Below, in pieces: positions 1-6,363 of a stretch of DNA of 7,286 bases; position 1 is the stretch's first letter; each line of letters begins with the position of its first letter. Location: contig DMYC01000386.1 of NCBI GenBank assembly GCA_003482695.1, forward strand, positions 1 to 7,286, written 5' to 3'. The notes below the pieces were generated by a model. That model ran no database searches and had not been told where the DNA came from. It saw only the letters and a program-made list of their open reading frames with translations. The DNA comes from Clostridiales bacterium UBA8960. GTDB lineage: Bacteria; Bacillota; Clostridia; Peptostreptococcales; Acidaminobacteraceae. A program made the position numbers and the translations under genes.

Positions 1-348
1 GGTACGATGGCTTCCAAGGCAGTTGACATTTATCTAAAGGATGCGAGAGGTCACTTGATCAACGGAGAAGAAGAAACGCTATTTGTAAATTACTATGGCA
101 AGAAATTGACTAGACAAGGTTTTTGGAAAGTCGTTAAGCGATATTCTGATGAGGCGAAAATCAACAAAACGATTACGCCACATACCCTTAGACATTCATT
201 TGCTTTTCACATGGTGCAAAATGGCGCAGATTTGAAAGCCGTACAAGAAATGTTGGGTCATTCTGATGTTTCGACGACTCAAATCTATCTTGAAATGTCG
301 AATTCCAAGCTTAGAGATATTTATGAAAAAACACATCCTAGAGCCTAA
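1..348 (+). CDS. xerD: Site-specific tyrosine recombinase XerD, C-terminal part (5' truncated by window)
   Basis: This is the catalytic C-terminal end of a tyrosine recombinase. XerD works with XerC (or alone in some lineages) to resolve chromosome dimers at dif. The reading frame is open from base 1, so the ATG at 7 is an internal Met. The box-II signature HTLRHSF holds the catalytic His and Arg (residues 59 and 62 counted from that Met). The LGH motif gives His85, and the nucleophilic Tyr is Tyr94 in TTQIY. The protein ends in KTHPRA, the usual Xer C-terminus. The first catalytic Arg and the beta-hairpin Lys lie upstream of the window. XerC and XerD share these motifs; XerD is chosen because deoB and a purine nucleoside phosphorylase follow, as in Bacillus subtilis. 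The family is very secure, the XerD assignment fairly so. Confidence 0.93.
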   Translation, partial: GTMASKAVDIYLKDARGHLINGEEETLFVNYYGKKLTRQGFWKVVKRYSDEAKINKTITPHTLRHSFAFHMVQNGADLKAVQEMLGHSDVSTTQIYLEMSNSKLRDIYEKTHPRA

Positions 349-367
349 TAAGGCTCTAATTTTTTTT
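339..367 (+). terminator. Intrinsic terminator overlapping the xerD stop codon
   Basis: There is a perfect 7-bp stem, TAGAGCC (339-345) with GGCTCTA (352-358), and a 6-nt loop that contains the xerD stop codon TAA (346-348). A single A and eight T follow (360-367). The structure meets the usual criteria for a Rho-independent terminator. Its T-run ends one base before the deoB ribosome binding site region, so it could also act as a conditional attenuator for the operon downstream. Confidence 0.85.
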
Positions 368-370
368 GAA

Positions 371-375
371 GGAGG
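371..375 (+). promoter_or_regulatory. Shine-Dalgarno site that fixes the deoB start
   Basis: GGAGG lies 5 nt before the ATG at 381. An in-frame TTG at 366 lies upstream of this site and inside the terminator T-run, so ATG 381 is the better start. The same 5-nt spacing is seen for the pyrimidine phosphorylase and scpB genes. Confidence 0.85.
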
Positions 376-380
376 GTATT

Positions 381-1550
381 ATGATTGAACGCGTTATATT
401 GTTTGTTTTAGATAGTGTTGGTATTGGCGCATTGCCGGATGCTGAAGCATTTGGTGATATCGGGGTAAATACGCTCAGAAGTATTGCGACTTCTTCTGAG
501 CATTTTGAAATCCCAAACTTAGTTAAGTTGGGACTAGGTCATATTGAAGGCGTTGACTACATCGAAAAAGTCGAAAATCCGATTGGTGCATTTGGAAGAT
601 CTCTAGAGGCTTCAAACGGCAAAGATACGACAACTGGTCACTGGGAAATTGCAGGTCTATATATTGAACAACCTTTTAAAACCTATCCTGATGGATTTCC
701 AAAGTATATTATTGACGCTTTCGAGGAAAAAACGGGCAGAAAAGTTTTGTGTAACAAGCCAGCATCAGGCACTGTCGTGCTCGATGAACTTGGAGAACTG
801 CACATGAAAACAGGCAGTCCAATCGTGTATACATCAGCAGATAGCGTGTTTCAAATAGCGGCTCATGAAGAGGTCATTCCTCTTGATGAATTATATAGTA
901 TGTGTCAAATAGCAAGAGACATGCTCGTTGGCGACGACCAAGTTGCGCGTGTCATTGCGCGGCCTTTCACAGGTGAACCAGGCCATTTCCAAAGAACGTC
1001 CAACCGTAGAGATTACAGCATCAAACCGTTTGAAAAAACGGTATTGGACTATGCTAAGGAAGCTGGTTTAAGCGTAAAAGCGGTCGGAAAAATCGTGGAC
1101 ATCTATGATGGTGAAGGCATTACTGAAGATGTTCATACCAAAGACAATATGGATGGTGTGGATCAAACAATTAATTACTTAAAAGAATGGTTTAAAGGGA
1201 TACTCTTCACGAATCTAGTGGATTTCGATGCTAAGTTTGGTCATAGAAGAGATGTCGCAGGATACAGAAAAGCGATCGAAGAAGTTGATGCAAGGCTTCC
1301 AGAGTTGATGTCTGCCATGAATCGAAGCGACTTGCTCATCATCTTGGCTGATCATGGAAATGATCCCGCTTATAAAGGATCTGACCATACGCGTGAATAT
1401 ATCCCGCTACTTATTTACGGAGAACAGGTGAAAGCTGGGGTTGATATTGGCACAAGAAAGACATTTGCAGATGTAGCGGCAACGGTGTCCGATATTCTCG
1501 AAATACCTTCAACACCATATGGCACAAGTTTTAAAAATGAAATTTTATAA
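381..1550 (+). CDS. deoB: Phosphopentomutase DeoB
   Basis: DeoB interconverts ribose-1-phosphate or deoxyribose-1-phosphate with the 5-phosphate, linking nucleoside phosphorolysis to the pentose phosphate and deoxyribose-phosphate aldolase routes in the cytoplasm. The 389-residue length is normal for the family. It has the alkaline-phosphatase-superfamily metal sites: Asp11 in LDSVGIGALPDA, Asp283 and His288 in DFDAKFGHRRD, Asp324-His325 in ADHGNDP, and His336 in GSDHTRE. The phosphorylated Thr lies in KDTTTGHWE (residues 81-89). These match the known Bacillus cereus enzyme apart from a shift of two or three positions. Start is ATG 381, preceded by GGAGG. It is the first gene of a three-gene nucleoside salvage operon, and the next gene starts 13 nt after its stop codon. 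No promoter is evident between the preceding terminator and this start. Confidence 0.97.
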   Translation: MIERVILFVLDSVGIGALPDAEAFGDIGVNTLRSIATSSEHFEIPNLVKLGLGHIEGVDYIEKVENPIGAFGRSLEASNGKDTTTGHWEIAGLYIEQPFKTYPDGFPKYIIDAFEEKTGRKVLCNKPASGTVVLDELGELHMKTGSPIVYTSADSVFQIAAHEEVIPLDELYSMCQIARDMLVGDDQVARVIARPFTGEPGHFQRTSNRRDYSIKPFEKTVLDYAKEAGLSVKAVGKIVDIYDGEGITEDVHTKDNMDGVDQTINYLKEWFKGILFTNLVDFDAKFGHRRDVAGYRKAIEEVDARLPELMSAMNRSDLLIILADHGNDPAYKGSDHTREYIPLLIYGEQVKAGVDIGTRKTFADVAATVSDILEIPSTPYGTSFKNEIL

Positions 1551-1553
1551 TAC

Positions 1554-1558
1554 GGAGG
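1554..1558 (+). promoter_or_regulatory. Shine-Dalgarno site choosing between two tandem ATGs of the purine phosphorylase gene
   Basis: GGAGG is followed by ATGATG at 1561-1566. Spacing is 2 nt to the first ATG and 5 nt to the second. The operon neighbours use 5 nt, so the second ATG (1564) is preferred. The two choices differ by only one Met. Confidence 0.7.
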
Positions 1559-1563
1559 CAATG

Positions 1564-2385
1564 ATGAATAATTTGCTAGAAAAAATGAATGAAGCAAAAG
1601 CCTATATCGAAAGTAAAATAAGCGTAAGGCCGGAAATCGGATTGATTCTTGGCTCGGGATTAGGTGTACTTGCAGATGAAATAGAGCAGCCAATCAAAAT
1701 AAAATATAGTGAAATTCCACATTTTCCAGTCTCAACGGTAGAAGGCCATGAAGGTCAGTTTGTCGTCGGACATTTGAAGGGGAAAATGGTTATCGCGATG
1801 CAAGGTAGATTCCACTATTATGAAGGGTACACGATGCAGGAAATTACATTCCCTGTACGTGTGTTAAAAGCGATAGGGGTTGAACACGTTATTTTGACGA
1901 ATGCAGCCGGTGGAACGAATGAAACCTTTAGCGGGGGGACGCTCATGCTTATCACGGATCATATCAATATCATGGGTGTAAGCCCACTGATCGGTCCTAA
2001 TGAAGCGGAACTTGGGCCTAGATTTCCCGATGTATCAAGTGTTTACGATGTTGACTTTAACCACAGGATTTTAGAGGAAGCAAAAGCGCTTGATATCGAT
2101 TTAAAGCAAGGCGTCTATTTTTATTTTACTGGTCCAGCTTACGAAACCCCTGCTGAGGTAAGGGTGGCAAAAATGCTGGGTGGTGATGCTGTGGGAATGT
2201 CCACTGCACCTGAAGCGGTTGTTGCGGCACACATGGGAATGAAAGTCTCCGGTATTTCCTGCATTACCAATATGGCAGCGGGCATTCAGAAGACTGCGCT
2301 CAATCACCAAGAGGTCGTTGAGGTGGCAAACCGCGTACAGGGTACGTTTATAAGGCTCGTCAATAGGATTGTCGAGATCGCATAA
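1564..2385 (+). CDS. punA: Purine nucleoside phosphorylase (trimeric PNP type)
   Basis: The enzyme phosphorolyses purine (deoxy)nucleosides, mainly inosine and guanosine types in this family, to free base and (deoxy)ribose-1-phosphate, the substrate of DeoB. At 273 residues it has the low-molecular-mass trimeric PNP length. Phosphate-site motifs are LGSGLG (29-34, Ser31), EGHEG (60-64, His62) and QGRFHYYEG (80-88, Arg82, His84). The base and sugar pocket shows Glu194 in YETPAE, Met212 in GMST, Asn236 in TNMAAG and His248 in NHQE, equivalent to human PNP Glu201, Met219, Asn243 and His257. Asn in the base pocket favours 6-oxopurines and argues against a methylthioadenosine phosphorylase, where this position is normally Asp. 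The stop is 15 nt before the next start. ATG 1561 is an almost equal alternative start. Confidence 0.95.
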   Translation: MNNLLEKMNEAKAYIESKISVRPEIGLILGSGLGVLADEIEQPIKIKYSEIPHFPVSTVEGHEGQFVVGHLKGKMVIAMQGRFHYYEGYTMQEITFPVRVLKAIGVEHVILTNAAGGTNETFSGGTLMLITDHINIMGVSPLIGPNEAELGPRFPDVSSVYDVDFNHRILEEAKALDIDLKQGVYFYFTGPAYETPAEVRVAKMLGGDAVGMSTAPEAVVAAHMGMKVSGISCITNMAAGIQKTALNHQEVVEVANRVQGTFIRLVNRIVEIA

Positions 2386-2400
2386 ATTTAGGAGGCAATC

Positions 2401-3702
2401 ATGCGCATAGTCGATTTAATAAATAAGAAAAAGCATGGGGAAAGTTTAAGTAAGGAAGAAATTGATTTTTTCATTTTTGGATATACAAATGGTGAGTTGC
2501 CTGATTATCAGGTTTCGGCTCTTTTAATGGCAATCTATTTCAAGGGCATGGATTCAAGAGAAATCGCCGATTTGACAGATGCTATGGTTCGTTCAGGCGA
2601 TCAAGTTGATTTAAGCGCAATTGAGGGCATTAAGGTCGATAAACATTCAACCGGTGGCGTTGGCGATAAAATCAGTCTAATCGTTATACCACTGGTAGCA
2701 TCACTTGGTGTGCCTGTGGCAAAAATGTCGGGTCGTGGTTTAGGACACACCGGTGGAACGATTGATAAACTGGAGTCGATAGAAGGCTTTCAAGTTGAAC
2801 TTACTAACGAAAAGTTCATCGCAAATGTCAATCAGTATAAAATGGCGATTGTTGGCCAATCTGGAAATTTAACACCAGCAGACAAGAAGTTGTATGCACT
2901 CAGAGACGTTACGGGTACGATAGACAGTATACCACTTATTGCCAGTTCGATTATGAGTAAGAAAATCGCTGCCGGAACGGATGCGATCGTGCTTGATGTC
3001 AAAGTCGGTTCTGGCGCGTTTATGAAATCTTTAGATGAAGCACGTGAGCTTGCAAAGACCATGGTTGCAATAGGCAATTCACTCAATCGGAAAACAGTGG
3101 CGGTTATCACAAACATGGATCAACCGTTAGGGCACGAGATTGGCAATGCCAATGAAGTGAAAGAAGCCATCGAGGTACTTAGCGGGCATGGTGCAGAGGA
3201 CGAGACGGAAGTTGCACTGACGATTGCTTCGTATATGGCTGTTCTAGGTGGCGCATTTAAGACGATAGGCGAGGCAAGAGAACACTTTGAAAAGATCATA
3301 AGGTCCGGGGAAGCGATTGAACTTTTCAAAAAATTCGTAGAAATTCAAGGGGGAAATCCTGAGTTTGTGACGCATTTAGAAAAATTGCCTCAGTCGAAAT
3401 ATCATATTGAAGTCAAGTCTGATATTGAGGGTTACGTATCGGGTTTTGATTCTGAAAAAGTTGGTATTTCCGCGATGATGCTTGGTGCAGGCCGAAGAAA
3501 GAAAGAAGACACCATAGACTTTGCAGCGGGTATTACGCTTAAGAAGAAGATGGGTGACCACATCAATTTTGGAGATATATTATGTGTGCTTCATACGAAT
3601 CTGGAAGAGGTTGAAGAAGCGAAAAATATTGTCAAGTCCGCTTTTATTGTGAGCAATAAAAAACCGGATCAAGTCAAATATATTTATGAAATTGTAGAAT
3701 GA
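2401..3702 (+). CDS. pdp: Pyrimidine-nucleoside phosphorylase
   Basis: The enzyme phosphorolyses uridine, thymidine and deoxyuridine to base plus (deoxy)ribose-1-phosphate, which the upstream DeoB then isomerises. At 433 residues it matches the thymidine/pyrimidine phosphorylase family (nucleoside phosphorylase II). Residues line up by number with the Geobacillus pyrimidine nucleoside phosphorylase: Lys81 and Ser83 in DKHSTGGVGDK, Ser110 and Thr120 in SGRGLGHTGGTIDK, Arg168 in ALRDVTGT, Ser183 and Lys187 in ASSIMSKK. Domain order is the usual one: N-terminal alpha domain (about 1-65), glycine-rich phosphate-binding alpha/beta domain, and C-terminal PYNP domain (about 340-433). Firmicute enzymes of this type are usually broad (Pdp), so Pdp is preferred to thymidine-only DeoA. 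GGAGG lies 5 nt upstream of ATG. It is the last gene before a strong terminator. Confidence 0.96.
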   Translation: MRIVDLINKKKHGESLSKEEIDFFIFGYTNGELPDYQVSALLMAIYFKGMDSREIADLTDAMVRSGDQVDLSAIEGIKVDKHSTGGVGDKISLIVIPLVASLGVPVAKMSGRGLGHTGGTIDKLESIEGFQVELTNEKFIANVNQYKMAIVGQSGNLTPADKKLYALRDVTGTIDSIPLIASSIMSKKIAAGTDAIVLDVKVGSGAFMKSLDEARELAKTMVAIGNSLNRKTVAVITNMDQPLGHEIGNANEVKEAIEVLSGHGAEDETEVALTIASYMAVLGGAFKTIGEAREHFEKIIRSGEAIELFKKFVEIQGGNPEFVTHLEKLPQSKYHIEVKSDIEGYVSGFDSEKVGISAMMLGAGRRKKEDTIDFAAGITLKKKMGDHINFGDILCVLHTNLEEVEEAKNIVKSAFIVSNKKPDQVKYIYEIVE

Positions 3703-3708
3703 CGAAGC

Positions 3709-3752
3709 GGGTTGCAACTTCCTAATGGATGGGAGGTAGCAACCCTTTTTTT
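3709..3752 (+). terminator. Strong intrinsic terminator closing the nucleoside salvage operon
   Basis: The outer stem GGGTTGC (3709-3715) pairs with GCAACCC (3739-3745). After one A-A mismatch, seven further pairs form between 3717-3723 and 3731-3737 (two of them G-U), leaving a 7-nt loop (3724-3730). Seven T follow at 3746-3752. It starts 7 nt after the pdp stop codon and separates this operon from the next. Confidence 0.93.
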
Positions 3753-3753
3753 A

Positions 3754-3776
3754 CGCATTGTGTAAATGGCAATGCG
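3754..3776. repeat. Inverted repeat overlapping a candidate promoter (possible operator)
   Basis: The arms CGCATTG (3754-3760) and CAATGCG (3770-3776) are perfect 7-bp inverted copies separated by 9 nt. They begin one base after the terminator T-run and cover the proposed -35 element and most of the -35/-10 spacer. A 7-bp inverted repeat can arise by chance in a window this long, so only the position makes it notable. It could be an operator or a second RNA hairpin in readthrough transcripts. Confidence 0.45.
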
Positions 3777-3786
3777 AATGTATAAT
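3758..3786 (+). promoter_or_regulatory. Candidate sigma-A promoter for the tRNA nucleotidyltransferase-scpAB operon
   Basis: A perfect TATAAT (3781-3786) lies 17 nt after TTGTGT (3758-3763; three of six consensus bases, including TTG). The promoter is placed sensibly, after the pdp terminator and before the first gene. Transcription would start near 3792-3793, only about 11 nt before the ATG at 3804, which leaves a very short leader. The -10 is convincing; the -35 is weak. Confidence 0.55.
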
Positions 3787-3803
3787 GGTTTAGAGGCGAT
3801 TTT

Positions 3804-5036
3804 ATGGATGATAAAGATGAATTACTGAGGTTTCTAACGGAACTCAGTTCCGTTCAGGATTTGCTGAAAATTTCATTCTATTTTGTGGGCGGGTGTGTTA
3901 GAGACGCTTTATTTGGCGTATCTTCTGACGATTTTGATATCGCTGTTGATGGGGACATCCAAACGGTCATCGATTATTTTAAATCGCGATATTCGATGAA
4001 ACCCTCACAGTTTGGCACGACTTCCATTGCATTTGGAAAGGCTCATGTCGACTTCGCTGAAATGAGGCAAGAACACTACCCTGATTTTTCTGGGCTCCCA
4101 GTAATATCGGAGGGCACGCTGGAAACCGATTTAAAAAGGCGGGATTTTACGATTAACACCGGTTATGTGAAATTCAGTGAAAAAGCCATCGATTCAATCG
4201 TGATTCAGAATAAGCTGCAATGCGCTTTAGTCGATTTGGCGCATCCCTATTTTTTTGAAGATATTGAGCTTAAGAAGCTCAGAGTCTTGCATTCGAACGC
4301 CTTTAGGGAAGATGCAACAAGGATGCTTAGAGCAGTCAAATATCAAGTGATGCATGATTTGACTTTTGAAAAGGGTACAAAAGCACAATTTGATAAAGGG
4401 ATAAAGGAAGGCTGGCATAACGACTGCTCTGAAAATCGTTATAAAAAGATTCTCATTGGCTATGCGGCGCATCAAAAATGGAATGAGATCTTGCGCAAGA
4501 TTTATGAATGGGGATTATTTCAAAGAAAGGATGCAACTTCCGTTTCAAATATTGATTCGTGGTTCAAACAGTTTGAGGTGCTTGAAAACAAGATTGGGCA
4601 TTTTGATAAAGGGACCGTTTTTCTACTATTGATGTACGCGACGCAATTATCCTACTGGAATGGCGCTTCTCGCAGCATTTCTGCGCAGGTGAAAACATGC
4701 CAAACCATTATTGATGAATGGGCGAGGGGGTTGTCGAGCGAAACGCTTTATAATCAACTCTCTCTGGCTTCGAATGAGGTACTCGCTTTTTTTTGCATGA
4801 GAGACCATGGTGAAGTTGAAATAAAAAGGCTTGTTGAGAAGTATGTCGGTGGTGCAGGAGAAATACAGCTTTTTATAAACGGACTTGACTTAATCGAACT
4901 TGGCCTAAATGAAGGTCTGAGTTTAGGACGCGTATTAAAAGACCTTTTGAAGTATGAAAGGGAGCATCTGAAAAATTTATCGAAAAGAGAAGAACTCGAA
5001 TGGGTAGAGAGAAGGATTCATGAGTATAGAGATTAA
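3804..5036 (+). CDS. Class II tRNA nucleotidyltransferase / poly(A) polymerase family protein (CCA- or A-adding)
   Basis: This 410-residue protein belongs to the class II nucleotidyltransferases that build or repair the tRNA 3' CCA end, or add poly(A). Visible motifs are FVGGCVRD (27-34), the metal-binding Asp43-x-Asp45 in DDFDIAVDGD, DLKRRDFTIN (109-118), and FREDATRMLRAVKY (167-180) with the nucleotide-template Glu169-Asp170-x-x-Arg173. The segment from MRQEHYP to the RRD motif, and RVLHSNAF before the Glu-Asp motif, resemble the clostridial/Aquifex-like branch, not the B. subtilis CCA enzyme. The C-terminal half (about 220-410) is helical-looking and divergent, with no HD-domain motif that I can see. 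Residue Thr119 replaces the common Ala after RRDFTIN. Sequence alone does not separate full CCA addition from A-only addition. ATG 3804 follows GAGG with 7-nt spacing. The 3' end overlaps scpA by 17 nt. Confidence 0.88.
   Translation: MDDKDELLRFLTELSSVQDLLKISFYFVGGCVRDALFGVSSDDFDIAVDGDIQTVIDYFKSRYSMKPSQFGTTSIAFGKAHVDFAEMRQEHYPDFSGLPVISEGTLETDLKRRDFTINTGYVKFSEKAIDSIVIQNKLQCALVDLAHPYFFEDIELKKLRVLHSNAFREDATRMLRAVKYQVMHDLTFEKGTKAQFDKGIKEGWHNDCSENRYKKILIGYAAHQKWNEILRKIYEWGLFQRKDATSVSNIDSWFKQFEVLENKIGHFDKGTVFLLLMYATQLSYWNGASRSISAQVKTCQTIIDEWARGLSSETLYNQLSLASNEVLAFFCMRDHGEVEIKRLVEKYVGGAGEIQLFINGLDLIELGLNEGLSLGRVLKDLLKYEREHLKNLSKREELEWVERRIHEYRD
3836..3854 (+). repeat. Short hairpin near the 5' end of the tRNA nucleotidyltransferase coding sequence
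   Basis: AACGGAAC (3836-3843) and GTTCCGTT (3847-3854) are perfect 8-bp inverted arms with a TCA loop. An overlapping alternative pairs ACTGAG (3824-3829) with CTCAGT (3843-3848), and the two cannot form together. The hairpin starts 32 nt after the A of the start codon. Function is unknown; inverted repeats of this size can occur by chance. Confidence 0.4.
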
Positions 5037-5787
5037 ACTGCAGGCCTTTGAGGGTCCACTGGATTTATTGTTGCATTTGATAACAAGAGACGAGATTGAC
5101 ATTTATGATATTCCAATATTAAGTATCACAAATCAGTATATTGATGCGATTGACGATATTGCTTCGCTTGATATGGACCTTGCTTCCGAGTTTATTGTGA
5201 TGGCCTCGACTTTACTTGAAATCAAGTCAAAGATGTTATTGCCGGATAAAGGGGATTTGGAAGTCTATGATTATTCATCAGAAGATCCAAGGCAGGAACT
5301 CGTCAGGAGACTCGTTGAATACAAACGCTTTAAGGAGATTGCGACTGCTCTTAGAGAGACGGAAGGCACACTGGATGAGGTGGTTTTCAGAGAGCAGGAT
5401 GATCTTAGTAAATATGTGAAACACGTACCTGTGGAAATGCTCAATGATGCCATGGATGAACGCCTACTTGTTGACGCAGTCAAAAGATTGATGCATAAAA
5501 TGAATCGTTTTGACGAGACGAGGAAACAGTATTTTAAAGGCATTAAAAGAGACACTTTTACAGTGGAAGAAAAAATATCGAAGTTGAGAAAGCGGTTGAA
5601 AAGCGAAGAGGTTTTTTCTTTTAACACGTTGTTTGATACATTTATAACAAAAGAAGAAGTTGTCGTCACATTTTTAGCGCTGCTTGAACTTTTGAAACTC
5701 AAGGAGATAAGCATTATACAAGAAGCTCTTTTTGATGAGATCCTCATAAAAAAGCGCGATTATATTGAACCAACAGATAACGAGTAG
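5020..5787 (+). CDS. scpA: Segregation and condensation protein ScpA
   Basis: ScpA is the kleisin that bridges the SMC heads and binds ScpB in the bacterial condensin that organises and segregates the chromosome. The 255-residue length is normal. The hallmark FEGPLDLLLHLI is at residues 10-21, followed by the EIDIYDIPI segment (25-33) and the SEFIVMASTLLEIKSKMLLP helix (56-75), which together make the SMC-neck-binding N-terminal domain. A charged central linker follows. The C-terminal winged helix (about 180-245) includes FNTLFDTFITKEEVVVTFLALLELLKLKEI. The ATG at 5020 fits the family N-terminus exactly. It overlaps the previous gene by 17 nt, with the modest SD AGAAGG 4 nt upstream, which suggests translational coupling. 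A long Ser-rich antisense reading frame opposite this gene is an artefact of its codon composition. Confidence 0.97.
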   Translation: MSIEIKLQAFEGPLDLLLHLITRDEIDIYDIPILSITNQYIDAIDDIASLDMDLASEFIVMASTLLEIKSKMLLPDKGDLEVYDYSSEDPRQELVRRLVEYKRFKEIATALRETEGTLDEVVFREQDDLSKYVKHVPVEMLNDAMDERLLVDAVKRLMHKMNRFDETRKQYFKGIKRDTFTVEEKISKLRKRLKSEEVFSFNTLFDTFITKEEVVVTFLALLELLKLKEISIIQEALFDEILIKKRDYIEPTDNE

Positions 5788-5791
5788 GAGG
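5787..5791 (+). promoter_or_regulatory. Shine-Dalgarno site for scpB, sharing a base with the scpA stop codon
   Basis: GGAGG begins on the last base of the scpA TAG stop (5785-5787) and lies 5 nt before GTG 5797. An out-of-frame ATG at 5795 overlaps the GTG as ATGTG; it is only 3 nt from the SD and would end after five codons at TAG 5810-5812. GTG 5797 is therefore the scpB start. Confidence 0.85.
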
Positions 5792-5796
5792 CAAAT

Positions 5797-6363
5797 GTGG
5801 ACAAGTTGCTAGTCGGTGATGATCATGAACACCTTAAATATCAGTCAATAATCGAATCTTTACTTTTTGCTTGGGCAGAACCGCTCAGTCTCTATAAAAT
5901 AGCAAAAATTATTGATTTAAAACCTCAAACAGTGGAAAAAATCATGAATGAAATGATTCTTATATATAAGCAAGAACAAAGAGGCATACAGATTATTGAA
6001 ACAAACAAGCATTATCAATATTGTACATTAAAAGACAATTACACCTATGTTGAACAGCTGTGTGCAACTTCCAAAAGCAAAGGTTTGTCGAATTCAGCGC
6101 TGGAAGTGCTTGCCATCATCGCATATAAGCAACCGATTACTAAACTCGATATCGAGCAGATCCGTGGCGTAAATTCAGAAGGGCCACTTCAAAGTCTGAT
6201 CGAGCGGGAACTCGTGGAAATCAAGGGAAAGCTCGAGAAAATCGGTAGGCCTCAAATTTATGGAACAACAGATGTTTTTCTAAAGAGTTTTGGGTTCAAA
6301 TCACTGGGCGATTTACCGGAAGTTGAAGCATTTAACGGATTTAAGGAGGTTTCAAATGATTGA
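5797..6363 (+). CDS. scpB: Segregation and condensation protein ScpB
   Basis: ScpB dimerises and binds the ScpA linker to regulate the SMC-ScpAB condensin. The protein is 188 residues, a normal length. The first winged-helix domain begins with IIESLLFAWAEPLSL (18-32). The second contains the family core ALEVLAIIAYKQPITKLDIEQIRGVNSEGPLQSLIERELV (101-140), then GRPQIYGTTDVFLKSFGFKSLGDLPEV (150-176), the most diagnostic stretch. The start codon is GTG, the only non-ATG start among the genes whose starts are visible here; no in-frame ATG lies near the SD. The gene starts 9 nt after the scpA stop and overlaps the next gene by 8 nt, so scpA, scpB and that gene are very probably co-translated from one transcript. 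Confidence 0.97.
   Translation: MDKLLVGDDHEHLKYQSIIESLLFAWAEPLSLYKIAKIIDLKPQTVEKIMNEMILIYKQEQRGIQIIETNKHYQYCTLKDNYTYVEQLCATSKSKGLSNSALEVLAIIAYKQPITKLDIEQIRGVNSEGPLQSLIERELVEIKGKLEKIGRPQIYGTTDVFLKSFGFKSLGDLPEVEAFNGFKEVSND
6345..6349 (+). promoter_or_regulatory. Shine-Dalgarno site within scpB for the GNAT-like gene
   Basis: AAGGAGGT (6343-6350) lies inside the last codons of scpB, with its GGAGG core 6 nt before ATG 6356. It marks the real start of the next gene; the open frame extends further upstream inside scpB without any comparable site. Confidence 0.88.

Noticed and set aside
355..360. TCTAAT as a -10 element for deoB
   Set aside because: It matches five of six bases but lies inside the terminator stem and tail, and no acceptable -35 lies 16-18 nt upstream. 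It is mentioned only as a possibility.
366..380. TTG 366 as the deoB start
   Set aside because: It lies in the terminator T-run and upstream of the GGAGG at 371-375; the family N-terminus begins at ATG 381.
3709..3745. T-box or other riboswitch before the tRNA nucleotidyltransferase gene
   Set aside because: The structure is a single long hairpin with a T-run placed right after the pdp stop codon, and there is no room for an aptamer or an antiterminator upstream of it.
5271..5747. 158-codon open frame on the minus strand opposite scpA
   Set aside because: The product is a low-complexity Ser-rich sequence with no family resemblance, lies wholly inside a secure gene, and has no ribosome binding site that I can see.
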